From Nocardia sp. MH4 (GTDB lineage Bacteria > Actinomycetota > Actinomycetes > Mycobacteriales > Mycobacteriaceae): 64,000 nucleotides of DNA. The translations under genes and the position numbers were made by a program. The notes beneath the pieces were generated by a model that saw only the letters and a program-made list of their open reading frames with translations, was not told where the DNA came from and ran no database searches. The stretch spans positions 434,001-498,000 of the forward strand of contig NZ_LPNR01000112.1 of NCBI RefSeq assembly GCF_019266065.1. The letters run 5' to 3'. Positions 47,768 to 55,542 of the stretch are shown one piece after another; the first letter of the stretch is position 1, and every line of letters starts with the position of its first letter.

Positions 47768-49024
47768 GTGTCAGCACCGTCGCTACCCACCGGATTCGAT
47801 TTCACCGATCCAGCTCTCTGGCAACACCGTAACCCCGTCCAGGAATTCGCCGAACTACGCCGGACCGCGCCCGTGTGGTGGAACGCGCAGACCGACGCGC
47901 AGTCGGGCGGGTTCCGCGACGGCGGCTACTGGGTCGTCACCAAACATGAGGACATCAAGGAGATCTCGCGCAATCCCGACCTGTTCTCGTCACAGCGCAA
48001 GGGTTCGGTCATCCGGCTGCCCGGCGAAGTGACGCCCGAGCAGATCGAGCTGACCGGCGCGCTGCTGCTGAACATGGACCCGCCCAAGCACACCAAGATC
48101 CGGCGCATCATCGCCAAGGGGTTCACCCCGCGCGCGGTCGAGGGGTTGCGCGCGGCACTGGCCGAGCGGGCGGCCGCCATCGTGCACGAGGCCGCGAAGA
48201 CCGGTGGCGGTGACTTCGTCGAGCAGGTGGCGTGTGAACTACCGCTGCAGGCCATCGCGGAACTCGTCGGGGTGCCCCAGGAGGACCGCCGCAAGCTGTT
48301 CGACTGGTCGAATCAGATGCTCAACTACGACGACCCGGAATACGGTGACGCCACCACCACCGACGCCTCCTCCGCCGCCGCGACGGGCATCCTCGGCTAC
48401 GCCTGGGACCTGGCCGAGCAGCGCCGGGCCGACCCGCGCGAAGACATCGTGAGCAAGCTCGTGCACGCCGACCTCGACGGTGAGGCGCTCGGCTCCGACG
48501 AATTCGGATTCTTCGTCATCCTGCTCGCGGTGGCAGGCAACGAGACCACCCGCAACGCCATCACCCACGGTATGAAGGCCTTCGTCGACCACCCCGATCA
48601 GTGGGAGCTCTACCGGGCGCGCCGCCCGGCCACCGCGCCCGACGAGATCGTCCGGTGGGCGACACCGGTGACGGTGTTCCAGCGCACCGCCACCGCCGAC
48701 ACCGAGCTCGGCGGGCAGCGCATCCGGGCCGGTGACCGGGTCGGATTGTTCTACAGCTCGGCCAATTTCGACGAGGACGCCTTCGCCTCGCCGTTCACCT
48801 TCGACATCCTGCGCGACCCCAACCCGCATCTGGGCTTCGGCGGCACCGGCGCCCACTTCTGCGTCGGGGCGAATCTGGCCCGGCTCGAGATCGATCTCGT
48901 CTTCGGGGCGATCGCCGAGGTGATGCCGAAACTGACCCAGGTCGCCGAGCCGCAGCGGCTGCGGTCGGGGTGGATCAACGGCATCAAACACTGGCAGGTC
49001 GACTACGGGACCGGGGTGCGCTGA
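47768..49024 (+). CDS. cyp125: CYP125-type steroid 26/27-hydroxylase P450
   Basis: A 418-residue P450 nearly collinear with mycobacterial CYP125A1. It has LPTGFDFTDPALWQHRNPVQEFAELRRTAPVWWNAQTDAQSGGFRDGGYWVVTK, ALLLNMDPPKHTKIRRIIAKGFTPRAV, the I-helix LLAVAGNETTRNAITHGM, TPVTVFQRTATAD, haem motif FGGTGAHFCVG with Cys365, and terminal LRSGWINGIKHWQVDYG. CYP125 oxidises the terminal methyl of the cholesterol side chain. Here it lies beside CYP51 rather than in the cholesterol cluster, so it may be a paralogue with a shifted substrate. GTG start with GGAGG AACC before it. It is followed by a glycosyltransferase whose ATG overlaps its stop by one base. Confidence 0.92.
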   Translation: MSAPSLPTGFDFTDPALWQHRNPVQEFAELRRTAPVWWNAQTDAQSGGFRDGGYWVVTKHEDIKEISRNPDLFSSQRKGSVIRLPGEVTPEQIELTGALLLNMDPPKHTKIRRIIAKGFTPRAVEGLRAALAERAAAIVHEAAKTGGGDFVEQVACELPLQAIAELVGVPQEDRRKLFDWSNQMLNYDDPEYGDATTTDASSAAATGILGYAWDLAEQRRADPREDIVSKLVHADLDGEALGSDEFGFFVILLAVAGNETTRNAITHGMKAFVDHPDQWELYRARRPATAPDEIVRWATPVTVFQRTATADTELGGQRIRAGDRVGLFYSSANFDEDAFASPFTFDILRDPNPHLGFGGTGAHFCVGANLARLEIDLVFGAIAEVMPKLTQVAEPQRLRSGWINGIKHWQVDYGTGVR

Positions 49025-50280
49025 TGCGGATCGCGTTGCTGTCCTACCGGAGCAAGGCCCACTGCGGCGGCCAGGGGGTCTATGTCCGATATCTCAGCCA
49101 GGGGCTCGTCGAGCTGGGGCATCAGGTCGAGGTGTTCTCCGGTCAGCCCTATCCGGAAGACCTCGACCCCCGGGTCCGGCTGACCGAGGTACCGAGCCTG
49201 GACCTCTACCGTGACGACGATCCCTTCCGCACGCCGCACCCGCGCGAGATCCGCGACCGGATCGACCTGCTCGAACTCGCCACCATGTGGACGGCCGGGT
49301 TCCCGGAGCCGCGCACCTTCAGCCTGCGCGCCGCCCGGCTGCTGGCGACCCGCGCAGCGGACTTCGATGTCGTGCACGACAATCAGTGCCTCGGGTACGG
49401 ACTGCTCGACATCGCCCGCCTGCGGCCGCTGGTGGCGACGATCCATCATCCGATCACCCGTGATCGCGCGGTGGATCTGGCCGCGGCGCCGTGGCGGCGG
49501 CGCCCGTTCGTCCGGCGCTGGTACGGATTCCTCGGCATGCAGCAGCGGGTGGCCCGCCGGATTCCGGACCTGATCACGGTGTCGGAATCGTCGGCCGCCG
49601 ATATCGCCGCCGACTTCGGCGTCGTCCCGGCACAGCTGCGCACGGTCCCCCTCGGCGTGGACACCGCGCTGTTCCGGCCGCGCGAGACGCCCCGAGTCCG
49701 TGGCCGGATCGTGGCGGTCGCCAGCGCCGACAAGCCGCTCAAGGGCATCGCGCACCTGCTGCACGCGCTGGCGCGGCTGCGCCATCACCACGAGGTCGAG
49801 CTGCGGTTGGTCGCCAAGCTGGAGCCGAACGGGCCCACCGAGAAACTCATCGCCGAACTCGGTCTCGCCGATATCGTCACCCCGGTCAGCGGACTCAGCG
49901 ACGACCGACTCGCCGCAGTGCTCGCCACGGCCGAGATCGCCTGCATTCCCTCGATGTACGAGGGGTTCTCGCTGCCTGCGGTCGAGGCCATGGCCAGCGG
50001 CACGCCCTTGGTCGCCAGCCGGGCCGGTGCGCTGCCCGAGGTGGTCGGCGACTGCGCGGAATTGATCACGCCCGGCGACATCGATGCGCTGACCCGGGTC
50101 CTGGGCGAACTGCTCGCCGATCCGGCACGTCGGCGGCGGATGGGCGAGCGGGGTCGTCGGCGTGCCGTCGACCTGTTCAGCTGGGCCGCCGTCGCCGCGC
50201 AGACCGTCGCGGTCTACGAGCGCGCGATCGACCGCTTCCACTCCCCCGATTTCGGGCATTCGCAGGAGGATCCATGCTGA
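49024..50280 (+). CDS. glycosyltransferase family 4 protein
   Basis: A 418-residue GT-B glycosyltransferase: MRIALLSYRSKAHCGGQGVYVRYLSQGLVELGHQVEVFSGQPYPEDLDP at the acceptor side, then PDLITVSESSAADIAADFGV, LRTVPLGVDTALFRP, VASADKPLKGIAHLLHAL, and the nucleotide-sugar motif IACIPSMYEGFSLPAVEAMASGTPLVASRAGALPEVVG with the E-x7-E pair. It would transfer a sugar from an NDP- or GDP-sugar. The ATG overlaps the CYP125 stop (TGATG), so it is co-translated with the P450, which is unusual. First of four unit genes of unknown pathway. Confidence 0.9.
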   Translation: MRIALLSYRSKAHCGGQGVYVRYLSQGLVELGHQVEVFSGQPYPEDLDPRVRLTEVPSLDLYRDDDPFRTPHPREIRDRIDLLELATMWTAGFPEPRTFSLRAARLLATRAADFDVVHDNQCLGYGLLDIARLRPLVATIHHPITRDRAVDLAAAPWRRRPFVRRWYGFLGMQQRVARRIPDLITVSESSAADIAADFGVVPAQLRTVPLGVDTALFRPRETPRVRGRIVAVASADKPLKGIAHLLHALARLRHHHEVELRLVAKLEPNGPTEKLIAELGLADIVTPVSGLSDDRLAAVLATAEIACIPSMYEGFSLPAVEAMASGTPLVASRAGALPEVVGDCAELITPGDIDALTRVLGELLADPARRRRMGERGRRRAVDLFSWAAVAAQTVAVYERAIDRFHSPDFGHSQEDPC

Positions 50281-50996
50281 CCGTCGACTTCGACCGCTTG
50301 GGCGTCGGACCCGGTTCCCGGGTGATCGATGTCGGCTGCGGAGCGGGACGGCACGCGTTCCAGGCCTACCGCCGGGGCGCCGACGTCGTGGCCTTCGACC
50401 AGAACGCGCAGGATCTGGCGCAGGTGGACGCCATGTTCGAGGCCATGGCCGCGGCGGGCGAGGCACCCGAGTACGCCAAGGCCGAGACCGTGCGTGGTGA
50501 CGCGCTCGACCTGCCCTACGGCGACGGCGAATTCGACGTGGTCATCGCCTCGGAGATCCTCGAGCACGTCCCGGCCGACGATCGGGCGATCGCCGAGCTC
50601 GCCCGCATCGTCACACCCGGTGGCGCGCTGGCGGTCACGGTGCCGCGCTGGCTGCCGGAACGCCTCTGCTGGGCGCTCTCGGACGAGTATCACGCCAACG
50701 AGGGCGGCCACGTGCGGATCTACCGAGCCGACGAGCTCCGCGACAAGGTCACCGCGCACGGACTGCGCTGTGTCCACCGGGAATTCGCGCACGCGCTGCA
50801 TTCGCCCTACTGGTGGCTCAAATGCGCGGTGGGCGTGCGCGACGACGACAATCCGCTGGTGCGCGCGTATCACCGCCTGCTGGTGTGGGACATGATGTCG
50901 GCGCCCACGCTGACCCGCACGGCCGAACGCCTGCTGAACCCGCTCGTCGGCAAGTCCGTCGCCCTCTATTTCACGAAGCCGGCGGTGCGGCGATGA
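50274..50996 (+). CDS. class I SAM-dependent methyltransferase
   Basis: A 240-residue methyltransferase: VDFDRLGVGPGSRVIDVGCGAGRHAFQAYRRGADVVAFDQN (motif I VGCGAGRHA, about residues 16-24, then motif II acid), DALDLPYGDGEFDVVIASEILEHVP, LARIVTPGGALAVTVPRWLPERLCWAL and GGHVRIYRADELRDKVTAHGL. It resembles UbiE/COQ5-like enzymes that methylate small molecules. The start overlaps the glycosyltransferase stop by seven bases and its stop overlaps the next gene by four bases (ATGA). The partner genes suggest modification of a glycosylated lipid or isoprenoid; that is an inference. Confidence 0.9.
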   Translation: MLTVDFDRLGVGPGSRVIDVGCGAGRHAFQAYRRGADVVAFDQNAQDLAQVDAMFEAMAAAGEAPEYAKAETVRGDALDLPYGDGEFDVVIASEILEHVPADDRAIAELARIVTPGGALAVTVPRWLPERLCWALSDEYHANEGGHVRIYRADELRDKVTAHGLRCVHREFAHALHSPYWWLKCAVGVRDDDNPLVRAYHRLLVWDMMSAPTLTRTAERLLNPLVGKSVALYFTKPAVRR

Positions 50997-52015
50997 CGGC
51001 GGTCCTGCCGGCCGTCGCGGGCGTCGTCTCGGCGCGCGAGCTGCGGCGCACCGCCGAGACCATCGCCGCCGCACAGGAACCCGACGGGGCGATCCCCTGG
51101 TTCACCGGCGGTCACACCGATCCGTGGGACCACGTCGAATCCGCGATGGCGCTGACCGTGGCCGGATTGTGGGACCAGGCCCGCGAGGCCTACATCTGGT
51201 CGGCCAAGACCCAGCGCACGGACGGGTCGTGGCCGATGCAGACGCGCGGTGGGGTCGTCGAGAACCACGATGCCGACGCCAACTTCTGTGCCTATCTCGC
51301 CACCGGTGTCCTGCACGCGCTGACCGTCACCGGTGACGCGGGCTTCGCCGCCGAGCTGTGGCCGACGGTCCGAGCGGGCATCGACTTCGTGCTCGGTCTG
51401 CAGCAGGGCGCCCACGGCGAGATCCATTGGTCGGCAAACGAATCGGGCACCTCCGGCGAGGCACTGCTGACCGGGTGCTCGAGCATCTATCACAGCCTGG
51501 GCTGTGCGGTGATCCTCGCCGAGCGTCTGGGTGATCCCCGCCCGGACTGGGTCCGCGCGCGCCGCAGGCTCGGCCGAGCCCTGCGCGACCATCCGGAAGT
51601 CTTCCTGGACAAGAGCCGCTACTCGATGGATTGGTACTACCCGATTCTCGGTGGCGCACTGCGCGGTCCGGCCGCCCGAGCCCGGATCGCGCGGCACTGG
51701 GACGAATTCGTGGTCGCCGACCTCGGCATCCGCTGCGTCGCCGACGCGCCCTGGGTGACCGGTGCGGAGACCTGCGAACTGGTCCTCGCCCTCGACGCCG
51801 ACGGCGACACCGCCACCGCCACCGCGCTGTTCACCGCGATGCAGCACCTGCGTGATCTCGACGGGTCCTACTGGACCGGTCTGGTGTTCACCGACGGTAA
51901 GCGCTGGCCGGAGGAACGCACCACCTGGACCGCGGCCGCCGTCGTGCTCGCCGCCGACGCCCTGAGCCGCACCACCGCCGCCAACGGCCTCTTCCGCGAC
52001 GCCGTCGACTGCTGA
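50993..52015 (+). CDS. prenyltransferase/squalene-cyclase-like alpha/alpha-toroid protein
   Basis: A 340-residue protein of repeated helix pairs with aromatic signatures: AQEPDGAIPWFTGGHTDPWDHVESAMALTVAGLWDQAREAYIWSAKTQRTDGSWPMQTRGG, then HDADANFCAYLATGVLHALTVTGD, GEIHWSANESGTSGEALLTGCSSIYHSLGCAVILAERLG and DGSYWTGLVFTDGKRWPEERTTWTAAAVVLAADAL. QxxDGSW-type repeats are found in protein prenyltransferases, squalene-hopene cyclases and glycoside-hydrolase toroids. It lacks the cyclase DXDD and QW motifs in recognisable form, so cyclase activity is doubtful. Its job in the glycosyltransferase/methyltransferase unit is unknown. Stop seven bases before the convergent methyltransferase. Confidence 0.7.
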   Translation: MTAVLPAVAGVVSARELRRTAETIAAAQEPDGAIPWFTGGHTDPWDHVESAMALTVAGLWDQAREAYIWSAKTQRTDGSWPMQTRGGVVENHDADANFCAYLATGVLHALTVTGDAGFAAELWPTVRAGIDFVLGLQQGAHGEIHWSANESGTSGEALLTGCSSIYHSLGCAVILAERLGDPRPDWVRARRRLGRALRDHPEVFLDKSRYSMDWYYPILGGALRGPAARARIARHWDEFVVADLGIRCVADAPWVTGAETCELVLALDADGDTATATALFTAMQHLRDLDGSYWTGLVFTDGKRWPEERTTWTAAAVVLAADALSRTTAANGLFRDAVDC

Positions 52016-52022
52016 GGCGAGC

Positions 52023-52679
52023 TCAGCCGCAGGCGGCGATCCGCTGGAGGACGCGCAGCGAGCCGGTCACCGAGAGCTCGCGGAACTTGCCGCTGTCGAG
52101 GGCCCGGCGGTAGATGCCGAACGGGGCCTGCCCACCGTCGGCGGGGTCGGGGAAGACGTCGTGGATCGCCAGCAGTCCACCGCCCGCGACCCAGTGCACC
52201 CAGTTGTCGTAATCGCGCTGGGCGGCTTCCTCGGTGTGGCCGCCGTCGATGAAGAGCATGCTGAGCGGGGTCCGCCAGATGCGGGCGGCCGCGGCGGAGG
52301 ATCCGATGATCGCTATGACGGTGTCGGTCAGGCCGGCCCGGATCATGGTGCGCCGGAAGGCCGTCACGGTATCGAAGACGCCCGTCTCGGGGTCGACCAA
52401 ACCGGTGTCGTGATACTCCCAGCCCGGCTGGTGCTCCTCCGAGCCCCGATGATGATCGACGGTGAAGACGGTCGCGCCGGTCTCGCGTGCCGCGGCGCCG
52501 AGATAGACCGCCGACTTGCCACAGTAGGTGCCGATTTCGAGAATGGTTCCCGTGCCCGCGTAGTCGCGGGCGGCGGTGTACAGCGCGCGCCCTTCGTCCG
52601 CCGGCATGAATCCGGTGGCCTGCTCGGCGAGCGCGAACAGCGCACCGGCCTCGGCGGAGAGCTCGTCTACGGGTCCCAT
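52023..52679 (-). CDS. class I SAM-dependent O-methyltransferase-type protein
   Basis: A 218-residue Rossmann methyltransferase of the macrocin-/rhamnosyl-O-methyltransferase type: GTILEIGTYCGKSAVYLGAAARETGATVFTVDHHRGSEEHQPGWEYHD (motif I EIGTYCGKSAVYLG), IAIIGSSAAAARIWRTPLSMLFIDGGHTEEAAQRDYDNWVHWVAGGGLLAIHDVFPDPADGGQAPFGIYRR. The metal-binding DGGHTEE and HDVFPD motifs fit sugar-hydroxyl methylation. It lies on the opposite strand, convergent with the toroid gene, so it may belong to the same pathway as a separately transcribed gene. ATG 52679 is on the far side of the promoter shared with the DUF1059 gene. Confidence 0.87.
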   Translation of the reverse strand: MGPVDELSAEAGALFALAEQATGFMPADEGRALYTAARDYAGTGTILEIGTYCGKSAVYLGAAARETGATVFTVDHHRGSEEHQPGWEYHDTGLVDPETGVFDTVTAFRRTMIRAGLTDTVIAIIGSSAAAARIWRTPLSMLFIDGGHTEEAAQRDYDNWVHWVAGGGLLAIHDVFPDPADGGQAPFGIYRRALDSGKFRELSVTGSLRVLQRIAACG

Positions 52680-52717
52680 GACTCACGCTAACACAGCGAT
52701 TGGAATAGACTCCGGAC

Positions 52718-52727
52718 TACTGTCCAG
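52718..52727. promoter_or_regulatory. partial TGTC half-site upstream of DUF1059 gene and methyltransferase
   Basis: TACTGTCCAG equals the first ten bases of the CYP51 operator, but is followed by CAGATC rather than ACACATG. It lies 39 bases after the methyltransferase start and 39 before the DUF1059 gene. Possibly a degenerate site. Confidence 0.35.
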
Positions 52728-52765
52728 CAGATCGCCGGGCGGTGACCGGCACAGGAGAAACCGTG

Positions 52766-52912
52766 ATGAAGACTCGCCTCAACTGCCCCTGCGGTACCCA
52801 GATCAACGCCGACAACGAGGACGACCTGGTCGCCCGGACGCAGGCGCATCTGGCCGAAAATCATCCCGACCACGACTACACGCGCGACGAGATCCTCTTC
52901 ATCGCCTACTGA
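52766..52912 (+). CDS. DUF1059-family small protein
   Basis: A 48-residue protein missed by length cut-offs: MKTRLNCPCGTQINADNED, then DLVARTQAHLAENHPDHDYTRDEILFIAY. The CPCG cysteine pair and H-x5-H-x-D pattern (AHLAENHPDHD) fit the DUF1059 family, small proteins with a likely metal or treble-clef-like site of unknown role. AGGAGA lies about nine bases before the ATG. It stops five bases before the convergent mam gene. Function unknown; family membership is by motif only. Confidence 0.7.
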   Translation: MKTRLNCPCGTQINADNEDDLVARTQAHLAENHPDHDYTRDEILFIAY

Positions 52913-52917
52913 CCGCG

Positions 52918-53493
52918 CTACTTCTTCGGCAAGCTGTTCTGCAACCCGCCCACTTCGGTGATCGTCCAGCCCGCGTTGCGGTCGATGGTCAGCGAGTAGG
53001 TGACGGTGGCGGCCGCGCCACCGGGATTCTGGGCGCTCGTGGAGACGACCGTGAAATAGGCGTTGACCTTGTAGATCCCCCCGGACTCCGAAACGACCGT
53101 CGCCGAGAGCGGAGTCGCGGTGGAGGTCCATTGCAGCGGCAGCAGGATCTGTTCGAGCTGCGGTGCGGTGGCGTCGAACTTCGCCGTCAGCTGCGGCGCG
53201 GTGCCCGCGCGCAACCGGCCGAACCACGCCGTGAGGTCGCGGTAGTCGATCGTCGATGCGCCGACACCGTAGTCGATCGCGATGCGCTCGGCGTGCCGCT
53301 CGTCGGCCGCGCGGGCGTCGCGGTCGGCGAGCGTGGACCGGGCCGAGAAGTACAGCACGGCGAAGGTGATCGTCGCGACGGTGAGTCCGCCGATCGCGAC
53401 GGCCACCAGGATGCTGGACAGCCGCAGCGATACCGTCCGCGGCGCCTGCCGACCGCCGTCGGTGGTGGTGGGTTCCGCTGTCGCTGTGCTCAT
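52918..53493 (-). CDS. Mce-associated membrane protein (Mam)
   Basis: A 191-residue protein with a cytoplasmic N-terminus (about 27 residues, threonine/proline-rich), one transmembrane helix (SILVAVAIGGLTVATITFAVLYF, about residues 27-48), and an external domain of the Mam type (FGRLRAGTAPQLTAKFDATAPQLEQILLPLQWTSTATPLSATVVSESGGIYKVNAYFTVVSTSAQN). Such proteins stabilise Mce transporters in the cell envelope; M. tuberculosis OmamA and Mam4A/B are examples. It is the last gene of the Mce operon, 16 bases after mceF. The usual second mam gene is absent here. Confidence 0.85.
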   Translation of the reverse strand: MSTATAEPTTTDGGRQAPRTVSLRLSSILVAVAIGGLTVATITFAVLYFSARSTLADRDARAADERHAERIAIDYGVGASTIDYRDLTAWFGRLRAGTAPQLTAKFDATAPQLEQILLPLQWTSTATPLSATVVSESGGIYKVNAYFTVVSTSAQNPGGAAATVTYSLTIDRNAGWTITEVGGLQNSLPKK

Positions 53494-53509
53494 GCGCTGT
53501 CCTTCGTCG

Positions 53510-54466
53510 CTATTTGACGGCGATGCGGAAGTGCACCGTGCCGTCGGGGCCCACACTCTGCAGGGCCTGGTCGATCAGGGTGCTGACGTCGATCGCGGGG
53601 GCACGGTGCACGGCGTCGGTCACCACCGGGTCGAGCACCTGACCCAAGGGTTCGATGCTCGGCCCGATCTCGGTGATCAGCTCCGTGAGACGGGCCAGGA
53701 ACGGGACGAGCCCGTCGCCGGTGACGTAGTCGTCCAGCGGACGGCTTTCCACGAGCGCCGAGCCCGATTCGACGATCGCGCTCAGGGTGACGCCGAACTC
53801 ACCGAACTTCGGGCCCGCGGCGCCCAACGACGGTCCCAGCCAGGCCATGTCGCCGCCGAGAGCCTGGATGTCGGCGAACAGCCCCCGGATCGCGTCGGTG
53901 CGGCTGAGCAGTGTCGCGGCGAGCAGATTCGAGGATCGGTGCAGCGTCTGCCGCGCCGCGTCGGTGCCCGCGAGCGCGCGGTCGAAGGTGTCCACCAGGC
54001 GCGCGATCACTTCGGGCCGAATCTGTGCGAGCAGGTCGACCAGCTTCGCGGACAGGGCGGTGACGGTCATCGGCAGGTGGATCCGATCGGTCGGGATCAC
54101 CTGTCCGTCCTCGAGATACGGCCCGGCACCGGAGTCCGGCGCGAATACCAGATAGGGCTCCCCGAGCGCCGACAACTGCTCGATCCGGACCGTGCTCGAC
54201 AGCGGAATCCGCCGGCTGCTGTCGATCCGCAACGCCACCCGCACACCGCTGGCCTGCTTGCGCACCGCTTCGACCCGGCCCACTCGGACGCCCGCGAGCA
54301 GCACCGGCGCGTTCGGCACCAACCCGCCCGCGCTGTCGAGGGTCATCTCGGCGGTGAGGAAGTCCCGTCGCGGGTCGAAGCCGAGCACGCCGAACGACAT
54401 GTAGGCGACGCCGAGGATCAGCACCGCCGCGATAGCCGACAGTGATACCACCGCACGCAGATTCAT
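53510..54466 (-). CDS. mceF: MceF, Mce-family substrate-binding subunit
   Basis: A 318-residue Mce protein with one N-terminal transmembrane helix (VVSLSAIAAVLILGVAYMSFG), then an MlaD/Mce domain (about residues 35-110: FLTAEMTLDSAGGLVPNAPVLLAGVRVGRVEAVRKQASGVRVALRIDSSRRIPLSSTVRIEQLS), and a long helical tail (about 125-290). It forms part of the hetero-hexameric MceABCDEF shuttle that carries lipid through the envelope. The start overlaps the mceE stop by four bases. It is the shortest of the six. Confidence 0.92.
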   Translation of the reverse strand: MNLRAVVSLSAIAAVLILGVAYMSFGVLGFDPRRDFLTAEMTLDSAGGLVPNAPVLLAGVRVGRVEAVRKQASGVRVALRIDSSRRIPLSSTVRIEQLSALGEPYLVFAPDSGAGPYLEDGQVIPTDRIHLPMTVTALSAKLVDLLAQIRPEVIARLVDTFDRALAGTDAARQTLHRSSNLLAATLLSRTDAIRGLFADIQALGGDMAWLGPSLGAAGPKFGEFGVTLSAIVESGSALVESRPLDDYVTGDGLVPFLARLTELITEIGPSIEPLGQVLDPVVTDAVHRAPAIDVSTLIDQALQSVGPDGTVHFRIAVK

Positions 54467-55542
54467 CGCACCGCCCCGATCATCCGCAGGGTGTCGACGA
54501 TGCGGCCGGTGCGATCGCCCGAGGTGAGGCCGGGCGCCCCGGTGACGCCGACGTCGACCAGGTCCACCTTCGGGCCGCGGGTCGCGAACGGCACGAGCTC
54601 GGTATTGATCAGATCGATGAGGGTCTGCATGTTCGACGGCGACGCGGTGTCGAGGGGGCTGCTGCCGAACAGCACGGGCACCACGGCCCGGGTGGTGTCG
54701 TCGAGCGAGGACAGCAGCGGGCCGAGCCACTGCGCGCTCGGCGCGACCGGGCCGAGCGCGGTGAGCACGAAGATGACGCCGATCTGGGCGTTGACGGCGT
54801 CGGTGGTGTGGTCGACGCCGTAGGGGGTGAGCAGTTCGTCGAGCATCGGCAGGTTCTGTCGCAGGCCGTCCTCGACCGTCGCTTCCATCCCGTCGAGAAG
54901 GGCGTCGACCGAGTCGAGGTGCGCGCCCAGATCCGACAGGTCGGCGCCGAGCACCCCGGCGATCCGGGCGGTGTCGCGCGGATCCTCGGGCAGCAGCCCG
55001 TTCGCGGTGCGCAGGATGCTCTGGAAGTCGGTGACCGCGCCGCTGCCGAGGAACGTCGACAGACCGGCCAGGATGTCCTCGATCGGTGGGGCCTGAGTGG
55101 TGTCGGCCAGGGGGATGGTCGCGCCGTCGGTCAGCGTGCCCGCGGTGTCGCCGCCCGGCTCGCCCAGCGCGATATGGACGTCGCCGAGCGGTGTCTCCTG
55201 GCGCAGCACGGCGGTCGTGCCCACCGGCAGCCGGACCGACTGCCGGATCTCGACATCGGCCACCGCGTACCCCGGCCGCGCCGCCATCTCCGGGGTGGCG
55301 GCCACCGGGTCGACCAGGGCGACCCCCGTCAGCCTGCCCACCCGCACGCCCGCCGCGATCACCTCGGCGCCCTGCGGCAGATTCAGCACATCGGCGAACT
55401 CGATCCGCAGGTGATAGGTCGGGCCGCCGACGCCGGTGCCGGGCACCGGCAGGTCGGCGGGCTGAAAGCCACATCCGCTGCCCGCCAGCGTCATTCCCGC
55501 GACCAACAGAACGCCGAGGACCCGGCGCCGGATGCGTGTCAT
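54463..55542 (-). CDS. mceE: MceE lipoprotein
   Basis: A 359-residue lipoprotein: signal peptide MTRIRRRVLGVLLVAGMTLAGSGC with lipobox LAGSGC. The Mce domain follows at about 45-125 (TYHLRIEFADVLNLPQGAEVIAAGVRVGRLTGVALVDP and ADVEIRQSVRLPVGTTAVLRQETPLGDVHIAL), then a helical tail. In Mce systems the E subunit is the lipid-anchored member. ATG 55542 overlaps the mceD stop by four bases. Upstream in-frame codons belong to the mceD shadow. Confidence 0.93.
   Translation of the reverse strand: MTRIRRRVLGVLLVAGMTLAGSGCGFQPADLPVPGTGVGGPTYHLRIEFADVLNLPQGAEVIAAGVRVGRLTGVALVDPVAATPEMAARPGYAVADVEIRQSVRLPVGTTAVLRQETPLGDVHIALGEPGGDTAGTLTDGATIPLADTTQAPPIEDILAGLSTFLGSGAVTDFQSILRTANGLLPEDPRDTARIAGVLGADLSDLGAHLDSVDALLDGMEATVEDGLRQNLPMLDELLTPYGVDHTTDAVNAQIGVIFVLTALGPVAPSAQWLGPLLSSLDDTTRAVVPVLFGSSPLDTASPSNMQTLIDLINTELVPFATRGPKVDLVDVGVTGAPGLTSGDRTGRIVDTLRMIGAVR

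Noticed and set aside
46481..49024. An 847-codon plus-strand frame
   Set aside because: The first 429 codons are an out-of-frame reading of CYP51; the CYP125-type protein starts at the GTG with a ribosome site at 47768.
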